Shown piece after piece: positions 54,542 to 63,406 of a DNA stretch of 64,000 nt. The position numbers and the translations under genes were made by a program. How positions within the stretch are numbered: the first letter of the stretch is position 1; each line of letters opens with the position of its first letter. The notes beneath the pieces are model-generated. The model made no database searches and had not been told where the DNA came from. It worked only from the letters and a program-made list of their open reading frames with translations. This DNA comes from Cryobacterium sp. PH29-G1 (lineage in GTDB: Bacteria; Actinomycetota; Actinomycetes; Actinomycetales; Microbacteriaceae): the NCBI RefSeq assembly GCF_030063365.1, contig NZ_JASISY010000003.1, forward strand, positions 62,001-126,000, in the 5' to 3' direction.

Positions 54542-55176
54542 CGCGTATTCTCGTTATCGACAACTACGACAGCTTTGTGTACACCCTGAACGGGTATTTG
54601 ATGGAGCTCGGCGCCGAAACGGACGTGGTGCGCAACGATGCATTCGACGCGACCGAGGCCGCCGCCCGCATTGCCGAGTACGACGGCGTTCTGGTCTCCC
54701 CGGGGCCGGGCAAGCCGTCAGAGGCCGGCGTGTCCATCGCCGTCGTCGAGGCTGCGCTGGCCGCCAACATACCCTTGTTCGGCGTGTGCCTGGGCCTGCA
54801 GGCCATCGCGGAGGCTTTCGGGGCTACCGTGACCAATGCTGAAGAGCTCATGCACGGTAAGACGTCACTGATCACCCACGACGGCAGTGACTTCTATGAC
54901 GGAGTGCCGCAACCGTTCACGGCCACCCGCTATCATTCCCTCGCCGTTGTCGCGTCAACCGTTCCGAGCGACCTCATCGTGACGTCCCGCACCCAGGGCG
55001 GGGTGATTATGGGGTTGCGGCACGTATCCGCTCCAATCATCGGTGTACAGTTTCACCCGGAGTCGGTGCTGACCGAGGGCGGTTACCGGATGATCGGCAA
55101 CTGGCTGGCCCTGACCGGCCTGGAGAGTGCGCGGGAGACCGCGAAGTCCCTGCACCCCCTGCTGCGCCTGGCCTGA
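54538..55176 (+). CDS. Class I glutamine amidotransferase (PabA/TrpG-like)
   Basis: A 212-residue enzyme: GVCLGLQAIAEAFG nucleophile Cys, the YHSLAV loop, and HPES (GVQFHPESVLTEGG) with catalytic His and Glu. It supplies ammonia to a chorismate-using partner (anthranilate or aminodeoxychorismate synthase); the partner is not here. PabA is favoured because the same slot in mycobacteria holds trpG/pabA, but the two cannot be told apart from this sequence. ATG at 54538 coupled to the small membrane protein. Confidence 0.85.
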   Translation: MTRILVIDNYDSFVYTLNGYLMELGAETDVVRNDAFDATEAAARIAEYDGVLVSPGPGKPSEAGVSIAVVEAALAANIPLFGVCLGLQAIAEAFGATVTNAEELMHGKTSLITHDGSDFYDGVPQPFTATRYHSLAVVASTVPSDLIVTSRTQGGVIMGLRHVSAPIIGVQFHPESVLTEGGYRMIGNWLALTGLESARETAKSLHPLLRLA

Positions 55177-55205
55177 CCCGCACCTCCCCCCGCATAGCCT
55201 CACCC

Positions 55206-55277
55206 TGCGACCGGGCCCGGGCCCGGCAACTGGGCCCATGATCTATCGTGGGCCCGCTGGGCCCGGGCCCGGTCGCA
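55206..55277. terminator. Giant double hairpin between convergent pabA-like gene and pknB
   Basis: A perfect 19-base stem (55206-55224 with 55259-55277), built on GGGCCC repeats, encloses a second 10-base stem TGGGCCCATGA / TCGTGGGCCC with one wobble. Functions as a bidirectional terminator, inferred from the convergent genes. Confidence 0.8.
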
Positions 55278-55299
55278 TTCAGGAGGGGGCAGGAGCGGG

Positions 55300-56994
55300 C
55301 TAGGAGCGGGCGCAGTAGGTGAGCGTGATCTCGGAGTGCTGGGGGACGTCGCCGGGCGGGAGGGACTGCGTCTTGATCGGGGAACCGGACTCCTGGTCGC
55401 AGGTGTAGTCGGCCTTGGAGATGGGTGAGAAGCCGTCGTTGCTGACCAGGTCGATCGCTGCGATGAGCGACTGGCCCGTGAGATCTCCGAGGGTGACGAG
55501 ACCGCTCGACACGATGTAGTCGACCGTGTCGCCGGCGAACGCCGAAGATGTGGCCGTCGGATCGGTGCGCAGAATGATGTCGGCGGCCACGGTGGGAGAA
55601 TTCTCGGAGGTGACCGACCCGGACACGAAACCGAGTGCTTCGATCGCGGCCTGGGCATCCGCTATGGGCTGATTGGTGACGTCGGGAACCACGACCGGCA
55701 CCGGCCCGGTCGATACGAAAACCTTGATCACGTCGGACGGGTTGACGATGGTGTCGGCCGGTGGGTCGGTGCGAATGACCTGATCGGCCGGAACGGTGGT
55801 GCTGGATTCTTCGGCGCGGGTGGCCGCAAGATCCAGATCAAGGAGGGTGTTTTGAGCCTCGTCGTAGGTCTGTCCGGTGAGGGAGGGCACCTGGCGGGAG
55901 CTGTCGGGCAGTTCCACCGAGGGTTGCAAATTCGCGACCCAGATCATGACCGCGACGACGATCACGATGACGCAGACGATGCCGGCCCAGACCCAGATGA
56001 CCGGTGGGCGCCGCTGCGTGCGCACCATCGTCTGGTCTTCGGAGAGCTGTTTGAGGGCCAGCGCCGAACCGGTCACTGCAACGGGAGCGGCGCCGAACAG
56101 GCCGGCTCCGACCTCTTCGCCGGAACGGTGGATAGGAATTTGGCCGGAGCCGGCGGTTTCGACGTCATTGCGAAACTCGACCGCGCTCTGGTAGCGGGCG
56201 AAACGGTCCTTGGCCAGGGCATGCAGCACAACGGAGTCGAGAGCCGGCGACACCTTGGGATTGAGCGCTGACGGCTTGACCGGCGTTTCGCTGACGTGCT
56301 GGTACGCGACGGCGACGGGAGTGTCTCCGCGAAACGGGGGACGCCCGGTGAGCATTTCGAACAGCACCACACCGGTCGAGTACAGGTCGGTGCGGGCGTC
56401 GACGGATTCGCCCTTGGCCTGTTCGGGCGAGAAGTAGGCGGCGGTGCCGAGAATCGCCGTGGTCTGGGCGACGGTGGTCGCCGAGTCGGAGATGGCGCGG
56501 GCAATGCCGAAATCCATCACCTTGACCTGGCCGGACTTGGTGATCATGATGTTGCCGGGCTTGATATCCCGATGCACCACACCGGCACGGTGCGAATATT
56601 CGAGGGCGGTCAGGACACCGTCGATGATGCGAACGGCCTCGGCGGCGTCGATCGGACCTTCCCGAATAATGTCCTTGAGCAGTCGGCCGTCGACGTGTTC
56701 CATGACGATGAACGGAATCTGCGAATCGTTCCCGGCCTCGTCGGTGACGGTCTCTTCGCCGGCATCGAACACCCGCACGATCGTGGGGTGGGCCATGCGC
56801 GCTGCGGCCTGTGCCTCCTGGCGAAAGCGGGTGCGAAAGGCCGGGTCAGCCGCGAGAGTCGACTTGAGCAGCTTGATCGCGACCGTGCGGCCGAGTCGGG
56901 AATCCGTGCCGATGTGCACGTCGGACATGCCGCCGTGGCCGAGCAACGCCCCGACACGATAGCGACCCGCTATCAAACGGCCAGAATCAGACAC
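55300..56994 (-). CDS. pknB: PASTA-domain Ser/Thr protein kinase PknB
   Basis: A 564-residue membrane kinase: catalytic domain 11-280 (Lys41, HRDIKPGN 141-148, DFG 161-163, activation loop with Thr near 173-180), one membrane helix (about 342-365) and three extracellular PASTA repeats that bind muropeptides and lipid II. The last repeat has a Cys pair (CDQ and YCARS) that may be disulfide-linked. Mycobacterial PknB has four PASTA repeats, so this is shorter by one. GTG at 56994 with GGGGGAG. Last gene of the operon. Confidence 0.95.
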   Translation of the reverse strand: MSDSGRLIAGRYRVGALLGHGGMSDVHIGTDSRLGRTVAIKLLKSTLAADPAFRTRFRQEAQAAARMAHPTIVRVFDAGEETVTDEAGNDSQIPFIVMEHVDGRLLKDIIREGPIDAAEAVRIIDGVLTALEYSHRAGVVHRDIKPGNIMITKSGQVKVMDFGIARAISDSATTVAQTTAILGTAAYFSPEQAKGESVDARTDLYSTGVVLFEMLTGRPPFRGDTPVAVAYQHVSETPVKPSALNPKVSPALDSVVLHALAKDRFARYQSAVEFRNDVETAGSGQIPIHRSGEEVGAGLFGAAPVAVTGSALALKQLSEDQTMVRTQRRPPVIWVWAGIVCVIVIVVAVMIWVANLQPSVELPDSSRQVPSLTGQTYDEAQNTLLDLDLAATRAEESSTTVPADQVIRTDPPADTIVNPSDVIKVFVSTGPVPVVVPDVTNQPIADAQAAIEALGFVSGSVTSENSPTVAADIILRTDPTATSSAFAGDTVDYIVSSGLVTLGDLTGQSLIAAIDLVSNDGFSPISKADYTCDQESGSPIKTQSLPPGDVPQHSEITLTYCARS

Positions 56995-57071
56995 GAACGC
57001 ACTCCCCCACAATCGGACACCGTATTCAGGATGGACACAGTGAGCGCTACTTTACCGCACGGCATTGGGAG

Positions 57072-58775
57072 TTATGCCGGGGGCGCGGCTGCGCCTGTCA
57101 CCTCAACGGTGGCCGTGGGAGAGAACTCGGAACTGACCTGGCCACAGAAGTAGCGGAACTTGACCTTGAACTGTTCCGTTCCGGCGGTGATGGTAGCCGT
57201 CGTCGTTTCGGCATCGGTCGGGTTGGTCGAGGTGATGACGGCAGCACCGCCCTCGGTGGCGATCTCGTAGCCGGCCAGTGTCTGGCCGGTCGGGCAGGTC
57301 TGGGCGTTCCATTTCACCGTGACCGTACCGGCCGGAGCGACCGGTGAGGGCGTTGCTGTCGGGGCCGATGAGGGGGTGCTTGGCGTGGCCACCGGTCCAT
57401 AGACCGTGAGGCTCACCGTGCTGCCGGCCGGAACCGGGCCGGTGGGGTTGACCCGGTAGACCTTGTCGACGTTCTCGCTGGTGTCGGCGGCATTACCCGT
57501 GACGATGTCGGCGACGAAACCCATGTCGACAAGCTTGGCCGCGGCCTCAGCACTGCCCAGTCCGGTGAAGTCTTCGGGATTGACCGACGTATTGGTGGGC
57601 GTCGGGCTGGGCGTGGGACTGGGCGTCGGTGACGGCGTCGGTGACGGCGTCACCGAGGGGGTCGCCGAGGTCGGCGCCGGGGCCGGGGTGTCGTTGTTCT
57701 GGGTGAACAGGGCGTAGAGCGTGCCGGTGAGCACGATCACGAGCAGCGCGACGAGGGCAATGAGCGGCCAGGTCCACGGGCTGCGCTTCTTCTTCTCCGC
57801 TTCGGAGGCGGTAGCGGACGCCCGGTTGATGGGGGCGCCGGTGGCCGGAAGCACGGTCGTGGCCTGATCGGAACCACTGCCGGGCATGAGCATGGTCGCG
57901 CTCGTTGCCGTGAGTCCGCCCAGAATCGACGGCACGGCTACGGCCGCGGCAGCGACATCACCACGGCGTAGAGCGGATGCCGCGCGCGCCAGGTGAGCGG
58001 CCGATGCCGGACGGTCGGCCGGGTTCTTGGCCAGGCAGGCGAAGACCAGGTTGCGCACGGGTTCGGATACCGTGGCGGGCAGATCGGGTGCGATCTCGTT
58101 GATCTGGGCCATGGCGATCGCGACCTGCGACTCACCCGTGAACGGACGGCGACCGGCGAGGGACTCGTAGGCGACGATTCCGATGGAATAGATATCGGTG
58201 GTCGGCGATGCCGGGTGCCCGCTGGCCTGTTCGGGCGAGAGATATTGCACGGTGCCCATGACCTGGCCGGTCGCGGTGAGCGGAACCTGATCGGCGATGC
58301 GGGCGATGCCGAAGTCGGTGATCTTGACCCGGCCTTCGGGCGTGATCAGCAGGTTGCCGGGCTTGATGTCGCGGTGCACGAGGCCCGCGGCGTGGGCGGC
58401 GTGCAGCGCCAAGGAGGTCTGCGCGACAATGTCGAGCACCTTGTCGGTGGGCAGGACGTGCTCGCGCTCGAGAATGGTCGACAGCGCTTCGCCGGGAACA
58501 AGTTCCATGACGAGGAAAGCGCTGCCGTCTTCTTCGCCGTAGTCGAAGACATTCGCAATGCCCTCGTGGTTGACGAGCGCGGCGTGGCGCGCCTCGGCGC
58601 GGAAGCGCTCAAGAAACCCCGGATCGCCGAGGTATTCGTCTTTCAAAATTTTGATGGCGACGCTACGCCCGATGACGAGGTCGGTGGACTTCCACACCTC
58701 GCCCATGCCGCCAATCGCAATGCGCGATTGCAGCTCGTATCGTCCCCCGAAGGTGAGCCCTGCTGTGGGTCTCAT
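57072..58775 (-). CDS. pknA: Ser/Thr protein kinase PknA-like with PASTA and Fn3-like extracellular domain
   Basis: A 567-residue kinase: catalytic domain 11-270 (Lys42, HRDIKPGN 134-141, DFG 154-156), membrane helix 334-357, Pro/Ser/Thr repeat linker (SPTPSPTPSPTPSPTP), one PASTA-like unit (about 400-460) and a C-terminal beta domain resembling fibronectin type III. Canonical PknA ends soon after the helix with no such ectodomain, so the extracellular part is unusual. Its linker DNA is a tandem repeat. ATG overlaps the pbpA stop (ATGA). Confidence 0.88.
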   Translation of the reverse strand: MRPTAGLTFGGRYELQSRIAIGGMGEVWKSTDLVIGRSVAIKILKDEYLGDPGFLERFRAEARHAALVNHEGIANVFDYGEEDGSAFLVMELVPGEALSTILEREHVLPTDKVLDIVAQTSLALHAAHAAGLVHRDIKPGNLLITPEGRVKITDFGIARIADQVPLTATGQVMGTVQYLSPEQASGHPASPTTDIYSIGIVAYESLAGRRPFTGESQVAIAMAQINEIAPDLPATVSEPVRNLVFACLAKNPADRPASAAHLARAASALRRGDVAAAAVAVPSILGGLTATSATMLMPGSGSDQATTVLPATGAPINRASATASEAEKKKRSPWTWPLIALVALLVIVLTGTLYALFTQNNDTPAPAPTSATPSVTPSPTPSPTPSPTPSPTPTNTSVNPEDFTGLGSAEAAAKLVDMGFVADIVTGNAADTSENVDKVYRVNPTGPVPAGSTVSLTVYGPVATPSTPSSAPTATPSPVAPAGTVTVKWNAQTCPTGQTLAGYEIATEGGAAVITSTNPTDAETTTATITAGTEQFKVKFRYFCGQVSSEFSPTATVEVTGAAAPPA

Positions 58776-60223
58776 TTGTTCAGCACCGCCTCTAGTACTT
58801 TCTGTGCGACTGGTGCGGCAAGAAGGTTGCCGAACCCGGTTTGTCCCATTCCCCCACCATCCTCAATGAGAACGGCAATGGCATATTTCGGGTCGTCCGC
58901 CGGTGCGAAACCGGTGAACCACAAGGTGAAAGGATCGGTTGACCCGTTCTGCGCCGTGCCTGTTTTTCCTGCCACGTCAACCCCGTCTATTCTTGCATTG
59001 CTCGCCGCGCCATCCTGAACGTTATTGATCATCATTGCTGTGAGTGTCGCGGCGGTTTCTTCGCTCATCACTCGCTCGACCTGCGTTGGTTCAAAGGTTT
59101 CGATGGAACTGAGGTTGGGCGCGAGAATCTCCTGCACCAGGTTCGGCGCCATCAGGACACCGCCATTGGCGATGGCACCACTGACCATGGCCATCTGCAG
59201 CGGGGTCGCCCGTACGTTGTACTGACCAAAGGCTGACTGCGCCGTCTGCGGAATATCGAGGCTGCTCGGGTAGTTGCTCGCCGTGACGGGCAGGGGAATG
59301 TTGAAAGAACTGTTGAAACCGAATTTCTCGGCGGTTTCCCGAATTGCCGCGTCGCCGAGCTCCAGGCCGAGCTCGGCGAAGGGAATATTGCAGGAGAGCC
59401 GCAGCGCGGTGGCGAGGGTGACGGTATCGCCGGCCCCGCAGGTTCCGTTGCTGGCATTGCGAATTTCACTGGTCGTACCCGGCGGGCTGAACACGTCGGG
59501 GTTGGGAAAGGTGCTCTCCGGGGTGTACTTACCCGATTCGAGCGCGGCGGTCGACATTACGAGTTTGAAGACGGACCCGGGCGGGTTGAGAGAATTGATC
59601 GCACGGTTGATCAGCGGATCGTTCTCGTCGGCGACGAGCGCATCGTAGTTCGCGGTGACCTCGGCGTTGTTGTGCACCGTGAGCAGATTCGGGTCGAAGC
59701 TCGGCTTGGAGACCATGGCCAGGATACGGCCGGTGGCCGGTTCCGTGACGACAACCGATCCGGTGCGGTCGCCGAGGGCATCCCACGCTGCCTGCTGGGC
59801 GATGGGATCGATGGTAACTTCGACGGCGGCACCCTTGGGGTCCTGGCCGGTGACCAGAGCGCCGATCTTGTCAAAGAACTGGGAATTGGAGGTACCGGTG
59901 AGCTCCGGATTCAGGGCGGATTCGAGCCCGGTCGGTTGGCCGTTGATCGGGATATAACCGGTGATCGGTGCGTACAGTTCGGGGTTGGTATAGGTGCGCA
60001 GAAACTTGAAATCGTCATCCGCCGGCATGGACTGTGCGATCGGTTCGCCGGCCACCAGGATGGCACCGCGCTCAACCTGATAGCTGTCATACAATGTGCG
60101 GGTATTGCGCGGATCGGCTGACAGGTTGTCGGCTTGAAACGCCTGCACGATCGACGTCGAGCTGAGGAGCGCAACGAACATCAGCATCACGACGATGCTG
60201 ACGCGCTTGAGTTCGCGATTCAC
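58772..60223 (-). CDS. pbpA: Penicillin-binding protein 2-type transpeptidase (PbpA)
   Basis: A 483-residue class B PBP: one N-terminal membrane helix, a short dimerisation domain, and the transpeptidase with S217-VF-K220, SCN (277-279) and KTG (420-422). It crosslinks peptidoglycan stem peptides. GTG at 60223 overlaps the RodA stop by one base. Coupled to rodA, as in the mycobacterial operon. Confidence 0.93.
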   Translation of the reverse strand: MNRELKRVSIVVMLMFVALLSSTSIVQAFQADNLSADPRNTRTLYDSYQVERGAILVAGEPIAQSMPADDDFKFLRTYTNPELYAPITGYIPINGQPTGLESALNPELTGTSNSQFFDKIGALVTGQDPKGAAVEVTIDPIAQQAAWDALGDRTGSVVVTEPATGRILAMVSKPSFDPNLLTVHNNAEVTANYDALVADENDPLINRAINSLNPPGSVFKLVMSTAALESGKYTPESTFPNPDVFSPPGTTSEIRNASNGTCGAGDTVTLATALRLSCNIPFAELGLELGDAAIRETAEKFGFNSSFNIPLPVTASNYPSSLDIPQTAQSAFGQYNVRATPLQMAMVSGAIANGGVLMAPNLVQEILAPNLSSIETFEPTQVERVMSEETAATLTAMMINNVQDGAASNARIDGVDVAGKTGTAQNGSTDPFTLWFTGFAPADDPKYAIAVLIEDGGGMGQTGFGNLLAAPVAQKVLEAVLNK

Positions 60224-61623
60224 TAGACCACCAGCCGGGGTTGATTGCGCACGGTGTCGGAGAGCCGCAGCAGCAGTGCCGCGATGATCCAGTTCGCCAC
60301 CAGCGAAGAACCGCCGGCGGCCAGGAATGGAGTGGTCAATCCGGTGAGGGGAATGACCCGGGTGACACCGCCGATGACGATGAAGCATTGCAGGGCAACG
60401 ACAAAGGCGAGGCCCACAGCGAGGAGTTTGCCGAAGTCGTCCTGACCGGCGAAGCCGATACGGAAGCCTCGAGCCACGAACAGCAAATACAGGGCGAGGA
60501 TGGCGAAGATTCCGGCGAGGCCGAGTTCCTCGCCGAGGCTCGCGATGATGTAGTCACTTTGCGGTACCGGAGTGAGCTCCGGACGGCCCTGGCCCCATCC
60601 GGTGCCGAGCAGCCCGCCCTTGGCCAGGCCGAACAGGCCCTGCACCAGCTGAAAGCTGCCGCCGTTCGCCTCGTAGACGTCGGGATTCAAAGCATCCAGC
60701 CAGTTGGTGAAACGGCCGTTGACGTAATCCAGGGTCTGGCTGGCCAGTAGCGCGCCGCCGAGAAAGAGCCCCATGCCCATGATGACCCAGCTCAGGCGAC
60801 CGGTGGCGAGGTAGAGCATGACCAGGAACAGTCCGAAATAGAGCAGGGCGGTGCCGAGGTCGCGCTGAAAGATAATGACGGACATGGACAGTGCCCAGAC
60901 CACGAGGATCGGACCGAGGTCGCGCAGGCGGGGAAAACGCGCGCCGAGAAACTTCTTGCCGACCATGGAAAGACTGTCGCGGTTACGCACGAGATATCCG
61001 GCGAAGAACACGGCGAGGGCGATCTTGGCGATTTCACCGGGCTGGAAGGTTCCCAAACTGCCAAAGCCGATCCAGACCCTGGCGCCGCTGATCTCCCGAC
61101 CGAGACCGGGAACGAGCGGCAGGAAGAGCAGCAACACACCGATAAGCCCGGCGATGTAGGTATAGCGAAACAGCACGCGGTGGTTGCGAATAACCAGAAG
61201 AACGACGATGGCGCTGAAAATGGCCAGGGCGCTCCACGCTGTCTGGCGCACGGCGGCACTGCCCCACCCGGCCTGCTGGTCGGCGATATCGATGCGGTAG
61301 ATCATCGCGATGCCCAGCCCGTTGAGCACCGTGGCAATCGGCAAAATGAACGGGTCGGCGTCGCGGGCGACGAACCGCAGCACGACGTGCAGGCTCAGCA
61401 CCAAAACGGACAGGCCGGCGCCAAGGAGCACGAGGGTCGGATCGAGTTCGCCGAGAGCTCCGAGCTGAACGAGCATGACCGCGCTCGCGTTGATGAGGCA
61501 GGCGACGAGCAGCAGGAATAGTTCCAGGTTGCGCAGCTTTTGCGGCAGGTGCAGGCGACGCACCGGTTCGTTGGACGGCTGCTGGCGCACCAGTTCGGTG
61601 GCTGCGTTACTCAACGATCGCAC
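60223..61623 (-). CDS. rodA: SEDS-family glycosyltransferase RodA/FtsW
   Basis: A 466-residue ten-helix membrane protein with the SEDS motifs (VWIGFGSLGTFQPGEIAKIA and SDYIIASLGEELGLAG). It polymerises glycan strands of peptidoglycan with PbpA. The GTG at 61623 was kept; TTG at 61614, with GAAGG nine bases before it, could be the true start. It overlaps the pstP stop by up to 17 bases. Confidence 0.9.
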   Translation of the reverse strand: MRSLSNAATELVRQQPSNEPVRRLHLPQKLRNLELFLLLVACLINASAVMLVQLGALGELDPTLVLLGAGLSVLVLSLHVVLRFVARDADPFILPIATVLNGLGIAMIYRIDIADQQAGWGSAAVRQTAWSALAIFSAIVVLLVIRNHRVLFRYTYIAGLIGVLLLFLPLVPGLGREISGARVWIGFGSLGTFQPGEIAKIALAVFFAGYLVRNRDSLSMVGKKFLGARFPRLRDLGPILVVWALSMSVIIFQRDLGTALLYFGLFLVMLYLATGRLSWVIMGMGLFLGGALLASQTLDYVNGRFTNWLDALNPDVYEANGGSFQLVQGLFGLAKGGLLGTGWGQGRPELTPVPQSDYIIASLGEELGLAGIFAILALYLLFVARGFRIGFAGQDDFGKLLAVGLAFVVALQCFIVIGGVTRVIPLTGLTTPFLAAGGSSLVANWIIAALLLRLSDTVRNQPRLVV

Positions 61624-62836
61624 CCTTCAGTCGCGTGATGATGGCCATGGCGTCGTCGAGGGAATCAGCATTGATGGTCTGCTCGACCTGCTGACGGTCG
61701 TAGACGCGCAGATCGGCGAGGTTGAGGTCGGTGTCTTCGTAGACGCTGGACAGCTTGATCGGGCCGATGTCCTGCTGCACGCCCTGATAAATTGCGACGG
61801 TGGAACCGTCGACACCCACGTAATAGCGCGTTTGGGTCCATTGGTAGCCCAACACAGCGGTCGTGACGATGCTGAGCACAAGCAGAATCACCCCGAACAG
61901 CCAGGTGGCCTTGCGGCGGCGCGCGCGCCGAGCATCCTCTTCGATCAGTTCGGAGAGATAGTCCTGCGAATCGGGCTCGAAGTGGGTTTCGCGCACCGGG
62001 TGCAGTCGCAGGGCCGGGATGCGCAGGGCCCGGTTGCGGCCCGGTTCCTCACCGAAGGCGAGCGGGTTCGCGGCGGAGCCGACGACCATCGGGCTGTCGG
62101 TGCGCGCGACGTTCTCACCGATATCAACGATGACCACGGTCACATTGTCGGGGGCGCCGCCGTCGAGGCTCTCCTTGACGAGCAGGTCGGCGACGTCTTG
62201 CGCGTTCGCTCCGCTCGCCAGGGCGGAGGCCATGGCGGTGTGTGAGACCACGCCGGTGAGGCCGTCGGAGCAGAGGAGCCAGCGGTCGCCGGCAATCGTG
62301 GCCAAAATCGAGGTATCGATCTCGGGGCTCGCTTCGACGTCGCCGAGCACGCGCATGAGCACGGAACGGCGGGGATGCACCATGGCTTCGGCTTCGGTGA
62401 TGCGGCCGCTGTCAACCAGACGTTGCACGAAGGTGTGGTCGATGGTGATCTGGGAGAGTTCGTTGTCCCGGAGCAGGTAGATGCGCGAATCGCCGATATG
62501 GGCAATCGCTACCTCGTTCTCGAGCACGACGATGGCACTGACGGTGGTGCCCATGCCGGTCAGCTCGGCGTGTTCGAACACCGTCTCGGCGAGTTGGGCG
62601 TTGGCTCCGATCAGGGCAGCCTGCAGGGCGAATTCGGCGTCCTGAGCGCTCGTGTACGGCTTGTCGGCCTCGATGATGCGTTTGGTGGCGATCGACGACG
62701 CGACGTCGCCGCCGGCGTGGCCGCCCATGCCGTCGGCGACCACAAACAGGTTGCGTCCGGCGTACCCGGAGTCCTGGTTGTTGGAGCGAATCTTGCCGAC
62801 GTGCGATGCGGCTGCGCTGTGACTGACCGTTGCCAT
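61607..62836 (-). CDS. pstP: PP2C-family Ser/Thr phosphatase PstP
   Basis: A 409-residue protein: PP2C domain (1-240) with metal residues in SNNQDSGY, VADGMGGHAGGD and GDSRIYLL/LCSDGLTG, a juxtamembrane linker, one membrane helix (about 318-338) and an extracellular segment. It dephosphorylates PknA/PknB and their substrates. ATG just after fhaB. Confidence 0.95.
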   Translation of the reverse strand: MATVSHSAAASHVGKIRSNNQDSGYAGRNLFVVADGMGGHAGGDVASSIATKRIIEADKPYTSAQDAEFALQAALIGANAQLAETVFEHAELTGMGTTVSAIVVLENEVAIAHIGDSRIYLLRDNELSQITIDHTFVQRLVDSGRITEAEAMVHPRRSVLMRVLGDVEASPEIDTSILATIAGDRWLLCSDGLTGVVSHTAMASALASGANAQDVADLLVKESLDGGAPDNVTVVIVDIGENVARTDSPMVVGSAANPLAFGEEPGRNRALRIPALRLHPVRETHFEPDSQDYLSELIEEDARRARRRKATWLFGVILLVLSIVTTAVLGYQWTQTRYYVGVDGSTVAIYQGVQQDIGPIKLSSVYEDTDLNLADLRVYDRQQVEQTINADSLDDAMAIITRLKGAIVE

Positions 62837-62839
62837 GTC

Positions 62840-63406
62840 TTACCGCCGAAGCTCGAAGCTGGTGGCACCGATCTTCACGGAGGCGTTCAGGGGAATCTTG
62901 GTCGGGACGGTGACGCGGGATCCGGCCAGGAATGTGCCGTTGGTGGAGTCCAGGTCTTGCAGCATCCACTCGTCGTTCCAGAGCATGAGGCGAGCGTGGT
63001 GCGTGGAGGTGTAGTCATCGCGGATGACCAGGCTCGAGTCGCTCGAACGACCGATGGTGATCGTTTCGGTGCCGAGCGGAAACTCGGTACCGGCCTTCGG
63101 ACCACTCGTGATGACCAGGCGGGTGGTGTTCTGGCTCGTGGCCTGTCCAGCGCCGGCGGCCGGGCTCGCCCGTGCGGCCGGCGCTGGGACGGCTGTGGGA
63201 GCGGGAGCGGGAACGGGGGCCGGTGCGGCCGGAAACGCAGCGGCGGGAGCAGCGGCCGGTGCGGCGGCGGCATCCGTTTTCATTTTGCGTACCCGGTGAC
63301 CGAACAGGTCGCTGCGCAGGGCATAGACGATTCCGAAGATGAACATCCACAGCAGGAGCAGAAAGCCGATGCGCAGCACCAGCAGGGTGAGTTCGCTGAC
63401 ATTCAT
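62840..63406 (-). CDS. fhaB: FHA-domain protein FhaB (FipA-like)
   Basis: A 188-residue protein: N-terminal membrane helix (9-30), Ala/Pro linker, and a C-terminal FHA domain (GRSSDSSLVI, TSTHHARL, DLDSTNGT) that reads phosphothreonine from the kinases. It coordinates wall synthesis. ATG overlaps the fhaA stop (ATGA). Confidence 0.93.
   Translation of the reverse strand: MNVSELTLLVLRIGFLLLLWMFIFGIVYALRSDLFGHRVRKMKTDAAAAPAAAPAAAFPAAPAPVPAPAPTAVPAPAARASPAAGAGQATSQNTTRLVITSGPKAGTEFPLGTETITIGRSSDSSLVIRDDYTSTHHARLMLWNDEWMLQDLDSTNGTFLAGSRVTVPTKIPLNASVKIGATSFELRR

Noticed and set aside
57596..57660. Repeat DNA in pknA as a frame-changing switch
   Set aside because: The units are multiples of three and just lengthen the Pro/Thr linker.
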